From contig CM069597.1 in the NCBI GenBank assembly GCA_035771175.1, forward strand, positions 44,341,224-44,405,223: a stretch of DNA of 64,000 nucleotides, read 5' to 3'. Each line of letters opens with the position of its first letter. The stretch's first letter is position 1. The stretch is from Paratinospora sagittata. Taxonomy: Eukaryota; Streptophyta; Magnoliopsida; Ranunculales; Menispermaceae. Positions 35,001 through 46,723 of the stretch are shown one piece after another. A program made the translations under genes and the position numbers. Under the pieces are notes generated by a model, which saw only the letters and a list, made by a program, of their open reading frames with translations, had not been told where the DNA came from and did not search any database.

Positions 35001-38000
35001 CTCTCGCGAGGCTTGGTTGTGAGTAGACTTCATTTATGATTATATCTTTTATGTCATCATATCACTTATATTTATTGTATGTTGAAAGCATGAATGTGTT
35101 CTAATGTTTTAAATGATGCATTGATTTGAGAAAACCTTATGACTTTGGTTGGGCTCATCTATCTGGCTAATAAGGGGACTTAACCTTGTCATAGGAGGGT
35201 TTTAGGAAAGGAAATGATTGGGGTCAACGGCACGGTGAAATAAACGTGTACTAGTAACCCAAATAAACATGATTGGGGTCAACGGTACGGTGAAATAGAC
35301 GTGCACTAGTAACCCAATGCATGTGAAATGTGGATCCAAGTTGATAAGCTTTTACTTGCATCGAATTTATTATAAATGTTTGATATCTATATGTTATGAG
35401 CTTTTAATCATGCTTCACATTGACATGCACACATGATATTTATTGATGAGTATTGATAACATATTTGAATTCTATTCACTAGGCACCGTTGGCTCACCCT
35501 CATTTTTCTCTTTCAGGTCCTTCTGTCCCGAATAAGGACAAAGGAGTAGTTATATCTTGAGGGCCTTGCCTGAGAGAGAATCCAAAGCCTCGATGTGAGT
35601 TGAGAGGCATTTTGATTGAACTGTGTTTTAAATTATGAAGTATTATATTTTGGATTATGTAATTATAACACTTACCACATTGTAGTATGGGTGAGTTGGG
35701 ACTTGTTAGATAAACCATGTGGGCATATGACGGTTTTTATTTGTACCCACAATTTTGGACTTTATGTGTAGGTCAATTTTAATGGACTGTAGGGATTATG
35801 ATTTTATTTATGGTTCATTTTTATGGATTATCTCGTCTTTGATGATTAATATGGTGGGTAGTTTTGTTTAGTACCTTTTGATATTATGTCGTTGTTTGAA
35901 ATAAGGCTCGTATGGTCTCAACCACCTCATGGGAGTTGAGGAGTGGTCGGAGATGCCTACGCCGGGCGTCTCGCCCCGGCATTCCGCATGCCATTCCCTG
36001 CGGGGTTGGTGGTCCGGGGCGCGAGGTCGCCACACATACCACACTCAAAAATACATAATATTTTATTATATAGTAATCAAAAATAAAGGTAATGATAAAC
36101 ATGTAATTTATTAGTTATGTATCATTTTGAATTAAAATTTCCAAGGAAAATGAATATTAAATGACAAAGGTGAATCATTGTTTTAGTTAACATATATATA
36201 TAATATAAGTTGCACTAACCAATTGTTAAAAGGCTCTAAGCAATTTTAATAATTAAAGTATTTTCTAAAATTTTAATAATTAAAAGAGAGTTGCATTCTC
36301 AAAAATGAATTTTTGAGTGCTACTTAAGCTTTTGAATGGGATGCCTTATGCTTGAACATGCACCAAGAGCTATAATGGGGCAACCACCTACATTCAAAGT
36401 AAGCACTTAACTACACCCAACAGCAAGGCATGTCAAATATGTCTTGATAACACAAAATTAATTGTCATTAATGACAACTGAGATGGTTCGTGCACATGTC
36501 AAAATTAAGATGGAAGACCAATGCTTTCCACATCCTCCAAGGCTCCACATCACCTCACTATACAAGAAGTTTCAACCTTCTGTCCATTAGCTAAGAGGAA
36601 CAAAAAAACAGGTGTTCAAACTTCAAGATCTCAAGACTGGCAATTGATGGGAAAGGCTTAACATGTTAAGGCAGGAATAACACTATTCAATCGGCCAACA
36701 CAAATTTATGTGTCACATATGCAGCTTGCATTGAGCATATCAAGCAACCAGTGAAGCAAATATGAAAAAGACAAATAAAATAGGTTTAAACAAAAATATG
36801 CCTCTGAAAAGGTATCTCACATTTTATTTATGTTAATGATGTGGCATTAGAGCTTATGCCAATCTCCTAGGCCTTAGTCGAGTTTATGATGAAACTTTCA
36901 CCAACACTTAAGGACCCTACCAAATATATAGTGAAAATTGATTCATAGCATCACCAAGTAAATACCATTAGGAAAAAGGGGGAAAAAAAAGTCTGAAAGT
37001 AATAGAAAAACCTCAAAAATATTCTTGCAAACTTGGTTTTGACATTAGTGAAGAAAGCTAAATACCCATGAACATATGCCACACCAATGAAGCAGCTATT
37101 ATTCATTCTCATGTTTGTTCGCAACTTGGTGTACTTTTTTTTTTCTTTGCTACTGATCATACCTTCATAAATGGATGTCCAATATCCACCTTAATAGTGT
37201 TATTGATAAATCCACAATCAAATGATTTTAACATTAAGTTATATAGTGGGGAAGTATGAACTAACCATGCATGCTTAATCTTATATGCTTTTGAAATTCT
37301 GTTCGTGCCGCTTTAGCATAAGGCATTTCATCTCTAGCTTCATAATTTTCAATCTGCGCATAATAGCATGAAAGGCTAAATTATCAGGTGGCTGCCAATT
37401 GTGTGATGATTCTAATGTATTATTGAAAAGGGATGAACTTAAATACCTCAGGAAGGTCTGAGATTGCATCCCCAAGGTACAAGGCCTTTTCCAATTTACG
37501 GGGTTGATCTTCATCATAAGCAACTACATTTTGCTGCATCATGGATGAGAACATTTATACGTGCCTCCTACTTCAAGATGAATTTAACCTATATACTATA
37601 GCGTTCATACCTCAAACTCCTGTGGGATAACTCCTCTTACAACAACATCATGAGTTGGGAGTGGATATTGTGGCAACTTCTGCAAAAGGTGGAAAGTTGA
37701 TTAAGTAACAATCCCATCTTGAACCACAAAATATGTCCATGTGCACCAACCTCAGATGGGCAAGCCCCCCATAGAAAAACACGCATGCGAAATTGTGGAA
37801 GACCATAGCATCCAGCTGCCATCATTCCCAGCCTTGCTTGATAATTCATCGCAACTAGACGACTCAAAGCATATCGACCAAGGAAGCCACCAGCAAATTT
37901 CAAAATATCAACAACATTCTCCATTAAAACATATTTTGGCTTCAAGTAGTTAACAATGTCCATAAAAACAACAAGCTGTTGGTTCTTCATATCCTCTAAA

Positions 38001-41000
38001 GGAGCTTCCTTATTTCTGAAACGATTAAACCCACTAGCACCTTGGCAAGGAGGACCACCACATATAACATGCACATCCCCCTATAAAAAAGCAACAGAAT
38101 ATAAAAATAATTCAAATATAATAAACTGAAAAATAGATAATGAGCAAGAAAAAAGAACTCTCCCTCATTATCAAAATACACCCAATCAAGGAAAAGAAGT
38201 TGGACAAGGTGGCCTACAAAAACAGCCCAAAGTGACCATATTTCCCCTCCAAAAAAATTGACAAAATTAAAACAAATAAATAAATTAATTAAACTTGATA
38301 AATAAATGAATCTTGATATTGATGGTGATCCAAGCCACATTCCACCATTTACTACTATACTTTATTCCATGTTTAGAAAGAGTAAAATGACCATTTTGCT
38401 TCTAGACCTACATAAGTCATCTTCATTTTCTCTTGCAAGTAATCTGTAGGCATTGTAACCTTAGCCTTCTTCTTCTTTTGCCTTCTCTTATGTCTCTTTG
38501 CAATGCAATCTTCACATTTCTCATTACTACAATCCTTAACCATGGGAAATGGAAGCAAATAGCAAACCAAAGACCCCTTCAGAGAAAAACTCTTGAACCT
38601 ATGTCCACGAGGGCCTCATCAAAAGCAATAAGCAGTTACCCATATGATACCAGAATTACACATCAAATAGTACCATACACAGAGTATGAAGTACAGCAGG
38701 GAGGTTAATGCTCCCAAATACGTATACCAATGATTTTAAAAAATCAAAGACATGAACTTGTGGTACAAAAAGTACAAAGAAAACCAATGGTAGATGTTTT
38801 TCTGCAAACACACACACCAAGGAAATGACACCTTCAAGATGGCTCGCCAGTACTAGAAAGAATGATCAAGAAAATCAACAGATTCCAAGAGAGTGTGAAG
38901 GCCATAACCAAGAAAACAAAGAAAAGGGCATTTCTTACTTAGAAGGGTGTAAATATTTCATCCTCCAACAAGTTACAAGGACATAAAATCCAGACGAGGA
39001 TCCCCATCACCTCTAACTCTCAATTGACAAAGTTTCCTTCTAAACCAATCGTTTCCTCTCACAAACTCTTATCTTTTCAAAGCTCCTAATAGTAACACAG
39101 GATAATTCTTATTAAAGTACATGCATCAATTTAAGCAACTTCCTTTCTAACAACCTTCCATCAATCCACTCATCCTACCAAAAGCACATTAGTTCGTTTA
39201 TCCTCCCATGGCTCCTTCTCCATATATTAAACTCATAAGTAGTTCAAATCACAATGACATGGAATCAACCTCCTCAATTTAGATTTAACTTTTGCAAGCA
39301 TACTGTACTCTTTTTTTTGTTGAGAAGATACGATGTTAGTGGTTAGTTGATAACTAGCTCCATCAACAGGCCATACTCTTAGATGGGTATGAAGGTCGTT
39401 CCTAACCCATTAATTCCACTCACCCCAAGGGTGATGCAATGGTAAGAGTTGAACCCTAAACCTCCGGGTTCAAAACCACTTAGTTACGAACTGCTACAAC
39501 TCCATGTTGGCGCAAGTATATTTTAACTTCATTTCTAAAAAAACACTTGCCTAAGAGTTTCCTGGCCAATTTACTCCTCATGGCTACAAATAGGAATCAG
39601 GCATTAAGGGAACCCAATCTCGAATGCGCAAAATGCCTCAAACTCGCTACCTCTGCTAATAATGTGTGCAAGGCTCCATGCAAGAAAACCTTATTAAAAG
39701 CCTTAATTTCTTCAGCATATCTGGGGACATAAGCCTGAAGAGAAGCCGAGAGGTGTAGTATGAGATATTCCTTTTCAGAATGTGTTAAAAGTCTTTTCAA
39801 ATGATTACAAGGTGGTATTTATCTCATAACTCATGCGGTACAAGAACAGATCCCCTTCGTCTGCATCTTCACTAAAGCCCCCCCCTTGTAGTAAAATTAA
39901 TTTCCATATAATGTTCATTAATGATTAGTAGATAATCAATCAGTTTACATAGCCCTAATCAATTAATTTACATATATAAACCCTATTATGTACAATTATA
40001 TGTTTCATAATATAAGAGTCCAATATTGTATAAAAAGAAATTAACTATATTTTACACACTACAATTGTGTCCACAAATTAAAAATGAAAAAGACATACTA
40101 AAAAATAACACGAGTTGACATAGTAAAGTGTAATGTTAGAGCCACAATTGATATAATACTTACCACAAACTTGCAGCAACATTATAAGAAAAGTATGACT
40201 CAAAGATTAAAAGGTATGCCAATATTTAAGTTATACAATCATATATGTAAGAATATGAAGAAAAAAAACAAAAACTTTTGCTTTATGTATTTATATATAT
40301 ATATATATATATATATCACCACAGACTTTAAAAAAACAAATAGTGCTATTGTCTACCATAATAGTGTTGATGATGGTGATTATGACGATAACAATAACAA
40401 TAATAACCTGAGAATTGACGTGAGTTAATAACTTAGACTTCTCATATCTTCTCGAAATACTCTAAACAGCCTAAAATAAGCAAACTATTTTTCAGTAAAC
40501 ATACTCTTAAAGCTTTTTTTCTATTAACTTAAAAGATAGGCTCAATAGCAAACCATGTTAATTGAGAAAATAACAAATAAAAACAAACTTACGGGCAAAG
40601 GTAAGATGTTCGATTTATATCCTTGTGCTACAAATTCTTGTATTCTTTCACGACTATTGCTGTTGATAACAAAACAGATTGTAAAGCTTAATTTGAGTAT
40701 CAATTAATATAATAGACGAGAAAAATATTGCTATAAATATAAAAGCCACTTACCTCAAACCCTCGATCGGTTCCCAAGTGTCGTCAGATGGACCATAGCC
40801 TCTCCAACACACCTAAATTAAAGGCGAGAGGATAACAAATTGAGATGATGATAGCAAAGAAGTCAACTAAGATGATAGACTTAAAATAATATGAAAAGAT
40901 ATAATTAAAAAAATTGTAACTACTTTTAGTATAACAAAAGATTTGGCTCTAAGTAAAGCATAGTTGAAGAAGTGGATTCATATAGATAAACTTTGATAGT

Positions 41001-44000
41001 TATAAAGAAAGACTTTATTGAGCTAAGCTAAGATGCTTGTAAACATCGAAGTGACCGAACACCTAACTATAAAAAGAGTAAGCTGCAAGCCTACCACTCC
41101 AGGCCAACCAATTTTATTCTATTAACTTGTGCACAAATGACAGTGGCCAATGTTTATGTTTACTTGATATGCATAGTTGAGTCTTCACTTTTCAACTGTA
41201 ACTTCAAATTAAGGGGTTTCTAACATGATATCAAAACTTCGATCCGAGAGGTCATATGCTCAAACCTCCTAGCTGTAGTCTCTTATTTATTAGTCTTGTC
41301 TTTACTTCCTATTTTAAATCTAGTCCGTCTACCCATGTAAAATCATACATGTGTGGGTAAGTGTTAATGTCTATGTTCATGTGTTAAGCATAGTTGAACC
41401 ACCACCTATTAGTTTTAACTTTCAGGTCAAGTGATTTCTAACAAAGTGGCTTGATTGTGTGACTGGATTGAGTGGCGCAAGGAAAATCATATATCCATAC
41501 CTTAAAGTGTAATCCTATCTCCTCCTTTTCATTTGGATCGCCAAAACATATGTCAATCAGTTTTTCAACTTCAAATTCTTCAGAGTCACCATCACAGTCA
41601 GATTCATCACCATTATCTTCATCCTCTTCCGTTTTGGCTTGAACTGAATTCTGTGTGTGTGGATGTGTACTTCCCAACAAAGAGCATTCTCTGCAAAGTT
41701 TCTCCCACTCTTTGATCAAATTCAAGAAATTATCTGCAGATTCATTTCTCACCTGAAATCGGACCACAAGCACCAGTTATACATTTGATTCTGAACATGA
41801 ATATTTTGTTACAATCATGAGAAACTAAGACCAAGCGTAAATATTACCTCTGTTTCTGGATGGTTTAATTTGAGACTTTCACAAGCATAAGAATTCAAAT
41901 CAACAGCCCACCTCTGTGAAAAAACATATAAATAAATTTAAATAAATAAACAAAAATCAAGCACAAACCGGAAGTACGGAACAATGTGTACTTATGTATC
42001 AATGTGCAAGCATGTGTAGACATAAACGCTATTAGATATGTATTGATTTTCAAATAGGCATATAACACAGAAAGATGATTAAGTAAATGACTGAAGTAAC
42101 TTACAGTTACAAGATTAACGTCAGAATTATTGGCACCAAGGCACAGACCAGTTGACATGGCACCACAGCCAGAATATAAATCTAATAGTGCCATCTGCAT
42201 ACTATTTTCCTCGAAATTGGACTTAGTTTTATCTATTTTTTCATCTGAACTCACATCAGTTGAAATTGTGGATTCCTCACTAGCAGATCTAGTATTATCT
42301 GAAAAACAGTAAAGAATATATCAGTAGAGGGAAGAAGAACAAGGACATTGAAATATATATATATATATATAATCCAAGAAGATGAGAAAGGACATTAAAA
42401 GAAATGGGCTAATCTTCAACAAAGAAATACCTTCTGGAAAGTTTGCAAAGGTCGAGTATGATAAGGAATATGTCATGTCATAATAAAAATCACAATGTGG
42501 AATCACTGCCTCCTTTGCAGCCAAGTCAATCTGCACAACAAAGTAGCATAATCACAACCATTTAACAAAAAATAAAAGGTAGAACAAATCTAAGCTGAAA
42601 GTATGAAGTAATGTCCTAAGAAAGGAAAGTGAGAAGGCCAATACATTAGGTGCAACTTTTGCAATTATGAGCTTAGAAACAATGCAATCTAATGGGTTGT
42701 CATCCCTTAAATCGGAAAAAAATACGCGTCTCTTGTCAATGAGATGAGCATGATTTTTAATGACCTGAAGCATTCAAACATTGAAGGATTGTTGTTAATT
42801 AGAAATTAAGAATAGTCATGAGATAATAAAGCAATACAACGCAAGTAACAAATGTATCATACCGTATCTTCAGCTTTGAAGAACCATTGTGCTGTAAAAT
42901 ATGGCTTGTTATCTGTGGATTCAAACAGCTCCACAATTTTCCCTATATAATCAGGTGCTCCATCTTCTCCCTGAGTGTGAAAATTGAGCAAGTAAATTAG
43001 TAAACTTGATAAAAATGTGATCTCTAGAAATGATATAAATTTGGGAGACTACAAAAACCAAATCAGCTATTTCAGCCATAAAAATGGAATTAAAATTCTC
43101 CCAAAAGTTGTCAAGTTTTTGTGGTTCTTTCCTCGACAAATTGCTAGTTAAGTTAAAATGAAAAGTTTACAAACTTGCATTAAAGTTAGGCAAAACTGTT
43201 GGATGTGCGTGGACTGAAAGTAAAGAGCCCATACTTGATATACCAATACAATCACAATTAACAATGGAACTAACCAGTCAAATCTCATTTATCAATCATT
43301 CTAATCAATTCAATTCCATTTTGTAAATCTGAGATTGTAAATAAATAATGAGCGCACACACATATATCAAAATATTGAAGACAATTCACAGCATTCAAAT
43401 ATTTTTTTTGTTTTGTTTTTGCTTTTAATCCTTGATAATTACTATGCAAGAACTGGCATCACCTATCAACTTCCAAATCGTATTCTCTGAATGGGTAAAA
43501 TTACCTTTACAGATGCATCGTCGTTCAAATTAAAGATGCATCCATCTACTTCTGCCTGCGTATAATGCCGCTGCGCTTGCAGAAACTCCTTTTCATCCCC
43601 ATCACTACACCAAAGAAACACTTATATGTCAAAAACGAAAGACACAGAAAAAGAACAAGCAGAACAGAGCATTACTAGGTTTCCATTTCCGTAACTAAAA
43701 AGAAGTATAAGTTCAAGAACTCTTTTTGAAACAGAAGCCAATATCTATTTCAAACTTCAAAGAGTGTTAAACTTACTCTTTCCTGCTTCCAGCACCCTTC
43801 TTCCCCTTCTTCTGTAAACCAAACCAAAATGCAAAACAAAATACTCAACAAAAACAACTAACACAACATCAAAAAGCAAATGCAGCTAAGAACAAACAAA
43901 ACAAAACAAAAACATAATTTTAGGTATATATACCTTCTCCGCGTACCGATCCGGCCACCGCTGCCGAGCTTCGCTAGCTGGAACTGGATCTCCGGCCAAC

Positions 44001-44212
44001 CGAACCAGCAGATCCGCCGGAGCTTTCTTGGACTTCTTCGTTGCAGTGGTTTTTCCAGAAGAACTCTCTCTTTCCTTCTCAATCGAAGCTTTTCTTTTTT
44101 CGTTCGATTTCTCGAAGCTACCTGGCGATGCGACATTGGAAACGCCGGCAGAGTCGCCGGCGACAGCCGTCTCGTCCTTGTCCCGGTGACGGAGTTTTCG
44201 TTCCGACGGCAT
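29071..44212 (-). CDS. CMT3: chromomethylase: DNA (cytosine-5)-methyltransferase, CMT3 type
   Basis: Maintains CHG methylation by reading H3K9me2 (family knowledge). 21 exons in order: 44212-43934, 43811-43777, 43604-43505, 42970-42863, 42764-42645, 42530-42431, 42298-42105, 41913-41848, 41752-41501, 40812-40754, 40659-40593, 38080-37751, 37679-37611, 37533-37447, 37353-37266, 32345-32224, 32124-32020, 31919-31876, 31746-31677, 29951-29848, 29248-29071. All introns are GT-AG; the exons total 2577 nt in one frame (858 aa; Arabidopsis CMT3 is 839). BAH domain about 105-245; motif I DLYSGCG at 287-293; chromodomain about 394-445 with cage residues F394, W421 and Y424; catalytic GGPPCQG with C472; ENV at 514-516; C-terminal [13 protein letters not shown]. 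Cage and catalytic spacing equal Arabidopsis CMT3 (F382, W409, Y412, C460). The gene looks intact. The short N-terminus argues against CMT2; CMT1 is less likely. Confidence 0.93.
29952..31676 (-). other. CMT3 intron 19, nothing recognised
   Basis: A 1.7-kb AT-rich intron between exons 19 and 20. I see A-rich and AAGAAAGAAAG tracts but no domain, repeat or SINE head. Open frames within it have stops shortly after and biased composition. Confidence 0.6.
33264..36034 (+). mobile_element. 2771-bp solo LTR inside CMT3 intron 15
   Basis: Begins TGTGACGCCCCGAAAATT and ends GAGGTCGCCACA (TG...CA). It is flanked by a perfect 5-bp target duplication CATAC at 33259-33263 and 36035-36039. No gag-pol frame or second LTR is present, so recombination between two LTRs probably left one behind. 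The opening and length fit plant Gypsy-type LTRs, but I cannot assign a lineage. Inside are a purine-rich tract (33700-33840) and a tandem pair of 48-bp repeats (35214-35261 and 35269-35316). On the + strand it is antisense to CMT3 if its orientation follows the usual TGTGACGCCCC start; orientation is inferred. Confidence 0.85.
35214..35316 (+). repeat. 48-bp direct repeat inside the solo LTR
   Basis: Two copies (35214-35261 and 35269-35316) that begin ATGATTGGGGTCAACGG and end ACTAGTAACCCA, separated by 7 bp, with three mismatches. Such duplicated blocks in LTRs often lie in the regulatory half, but no function is shown here. Confidence 0.85.
38081..40592 (-). other. CMT3 intron 11 (2.5 kb)
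   Basis: Noncoding DNA between exons 11 and 12. It includes a SINE-like segment (39405-39543), a TA microsatellite (40289-40316) and CAATAACAATAATAA repeats near 40390. A frame of 67 codons on the minus strand (39597-39800) has no recognised domain and overlaps no splice-compatible exon. Confidence 0.55.
39405..39543 (+). mobile_element. SINE-like tRNA-derived element in CMT3 intron 11
   Basis: GTGATGCAATGGTAAGAG (about 39431) looks like an RNA polymerase III A box, and CCGGGTTCAAAACC (about 39464-39477) like a B box, at tRNA-like spacing. A T/A-rich tail follows (TTTCTAAAAAAACAC, about 39531). It is inserted antisense to the gene. No target duplication found. Confidence 0.45.
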
Positions 44213-44336
44213 GGCTTCCGGCGACGGCGAGAGATGGAGGGAGAAGAGGAGTGTGGGAGAAGGAGAAAAGGCGAAATGTGAGAGAAGAAATGGGAAGTGA
44301 ATCAAGTGATGGAGAGGAAGAAGAAGAGGCAGAGTG

Positions 44337-44379
44337 AGCGGGAATCGAAAATTACAAAAAAAGGATAAAAAGGCGGGAA
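44337..44379 (-). promoter_or_regulatory. two E2F-like sites upstream of CMT3
   Basis: AGCGGGAA (44337-44344) and GGCGGGAA (44372-44379) read TTCCCGCT and TTCCCGCC on the gene strand, 125-167 bp upstream of the start codon. They resemble the E2F consensus TTTSSCGC/TTCCCGCC. Chromomethylase expression in dividing cells would fit E2F control (established knowledge for replication-linked methyltransferases), but function here is inferred. They may lie in the 5' UTR rather than the promoter, since no transcription start is shown. Confidence 0.45.
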
Positions 44380-46723
44380 GGAATTTAGGGCATCTTTTTC
44401 AAATTTGAGTGGAGAGTGGAAGGGTTAATGTGTGTACGTAGCAATGGAATAGCAAAATTCATGTATTGTGGTTCAAAAGGCGCCACGTACCCAAAATCTA
44501 CTTTCTTTTTTTTTTAAGAAAACCTTTATTTTTTGTGAATAAAAAATTAAAATATTTTTTTTCAGCTTTTTTTTTTTGTCACGGGGCATGACTGACCTCA
44601 CAGTCAACTATGAATGGATACGGAGACAATATTTTGTATTAATATAATATAATAGGTCTTCGTCTAGCCCAATTTAAAAAATAAACAACTATTCATCTAT
44701 GCCCATATGTTTTAAAAATTAGATACCTTGATTTAGTTTGTTTCTACATATTTTTGTTTTCTTTTTTCGTGGGTGTTAAATTTTAATTTATTATTAATAA
44801 ATATGAGTGAAATAATGGTTATAAATATGAATTAAAGAGGAACATTGGAAGATTTGGAAATTCAATGAGGGTAGGGCATGAATGTCTTAAATTAAAAATA
44901 TATGTAAATATTAATTTTACGTTTTGTATTAAATAGAAATTGGATGCCCAAATAAGGTTGCACGCCAACCTAACCAACCTAATTGAACCAAACTAAAATT
45001 ATTAGATTAGGTTAGATTTGAAAATGCCTAACTCGATAAGGTTTGATTGGATTGCGGGTTCATACCGCCAAAACCTAACTAACCCAACCCAAACGAACAA
45101 CTTTCAAAAAAATATATAAAATTATAATTCTATTTTCCTTTGTGTTAACTTGTTTCTCCAAGTTAATTAGTGAAACATGTTTATATACATTATTTTGTAC
45201 TGTATTCTTTTTTTAAATGTTAACCTAATTACAAAAAATATAACTTAAAATGTAACTACATGTGTATATCTATTAGATTATTTATTACATATCTTGAAAT
45301 GTGTAACAAACACATATCCAATAAATATATATTCATATTCATATATGCAATGATAGTTGATAATGTTGAGTGTCCATTTCAAATAAAATGAGAATAATAA
45401 TGTCAAAAAACTTTCCTTTAATACTAAAATACATGGATTTGAAAGTATATACTAGGTTGGGCATAAAAGTTGATCTACGTTTGAAGTTAAAATGTATCTT
45501 GAAGTTGATCAAAGATTAGGCTCAAGCTCAACTTAATTGGCCAACCCAACGTAACTTGAACCAGTTCTGTTTGAGTTGCGTTGAATTGGACTGGTGTAGT
45601 AGTTTGGATTAGATTGATTAATATGTAATTTTCTCAATCTACACAGTTTGGATTGAGTTGGGTTTTAGCCCACAACCTTTCCAACCCAATTTGCACAAAT
45701 TCCAAATACCATTTTCTTAAGCCTTCATTACAGGGGAGTCATCGATTCGGTCTGAATTGGTTTATTTTACAAATTGAAACCAAACTGATTACTTGACCAA
45801 ATTGAATCGAATGAAATTTGTTTAGTTTGGGTTAATCGATTTAGACATTAACCTATAATAATACTTATTTTAAATATAAAGTAAAAAAAATATAATTTTA
45901 CCATGAACTGTCATTGTAAGTACATAACAAGTAAATGCTACACCATATTTGACATAAATTATGATTTTAACTTTGATCAGTTCGGTTCGGGTTAGTACGG
46001 TTTTCAATTTCTCAACTCACAATCCGAGCAGAACATGTTAAAAAAAAGAACCAAACTGAATCAAACGCATCAGTTCTGACGGGATTGGGTTGATTTTGGG
46101 CCAAAACTTAACTCAATCAAATCCAAACAACTAAAGTTAGAAAAATTACAACATAACCCAACCCGGGTTGGTCAATCCGGTTGGGTTTGGGTTTAGTATT
46201 TGATCAATTTTAAGTTACATTTTACTTTAATTTAGGGTCAACTTTTGAGTCTAATTTAGTACGACTTTTAAATCTATGTATTAAAGTACATGGGGTCCTG
46301 TGTTGCACATAAATAAAATAAGGTTGAAAGTTATCCAAATGTACCAATGAGTGGTTGGTTTAGCAAAAACCGGCTAAGTTCCAAGATCGTCTCCGTATAA
46401 AAGTTTTAGGATTTAATTCTTAAATGTATCATCGTTGGAAGAGGTTTATCATTCATTTTCGTCTCAGGACTAGTCTCGTTTCGTAACCAAGGATGTAGGA
46501 ATATTAAGGGGAAACAAAAAAAAAGTTATCCAAAGCACCCACCTAATAGACTTGCTCTACCCATACACTTTGTAAAGTTGTAACAATGATACATAGTAAG
46601 TAGAAAAATATACAAAAACTGCTTTCCAAGTCAACTAACCAAATTACAGTATCGTCGTGGCATCGTCCTTCCAAACAGCAACAGTAAAAACCTCTGCAAC
46701 CATCAACGCCAAAGCCAAACGCC
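44380..46723. other. intergenic DNA between the divergent CMT3 and methyltransferase-like genes
   Basis: About 2.3 kb, shared by the two 5' flanks. Long T and A runs occur near 44500-44580. From about 44940 to 46210 the sequence repeatedly shows AACCCAACCC / GGTTGGGTTT-type blocks in both directions. These are typical of degenerate plant transposon DNA rather than true telomere repeats. No gene seen. Confidence 0.5.

Larger units (their letters stand above)
32346..37265 (-). other. CMT3 intron 15 (4.9 kb), hosts a solo LTR
   Basis: The longest intron of the gene. It is bounded by a GT donor next to exon 15 (the complement of AACCATGC at 37262) and an AG acceptor next to exon 16 (complement of AACTCTGC at 32345). 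More than half of it is the LTR at 33264-36034. Outside the LTR the intron is AT-rich with no other recognisable element. Confidence 0.85.

Noticed and set aside
44940..46210. Interstitial telomere repeat
   Set aside because: Motifs are AACCCAACC-type and irregular, not the plant TTTAGGG repeat in tandem.
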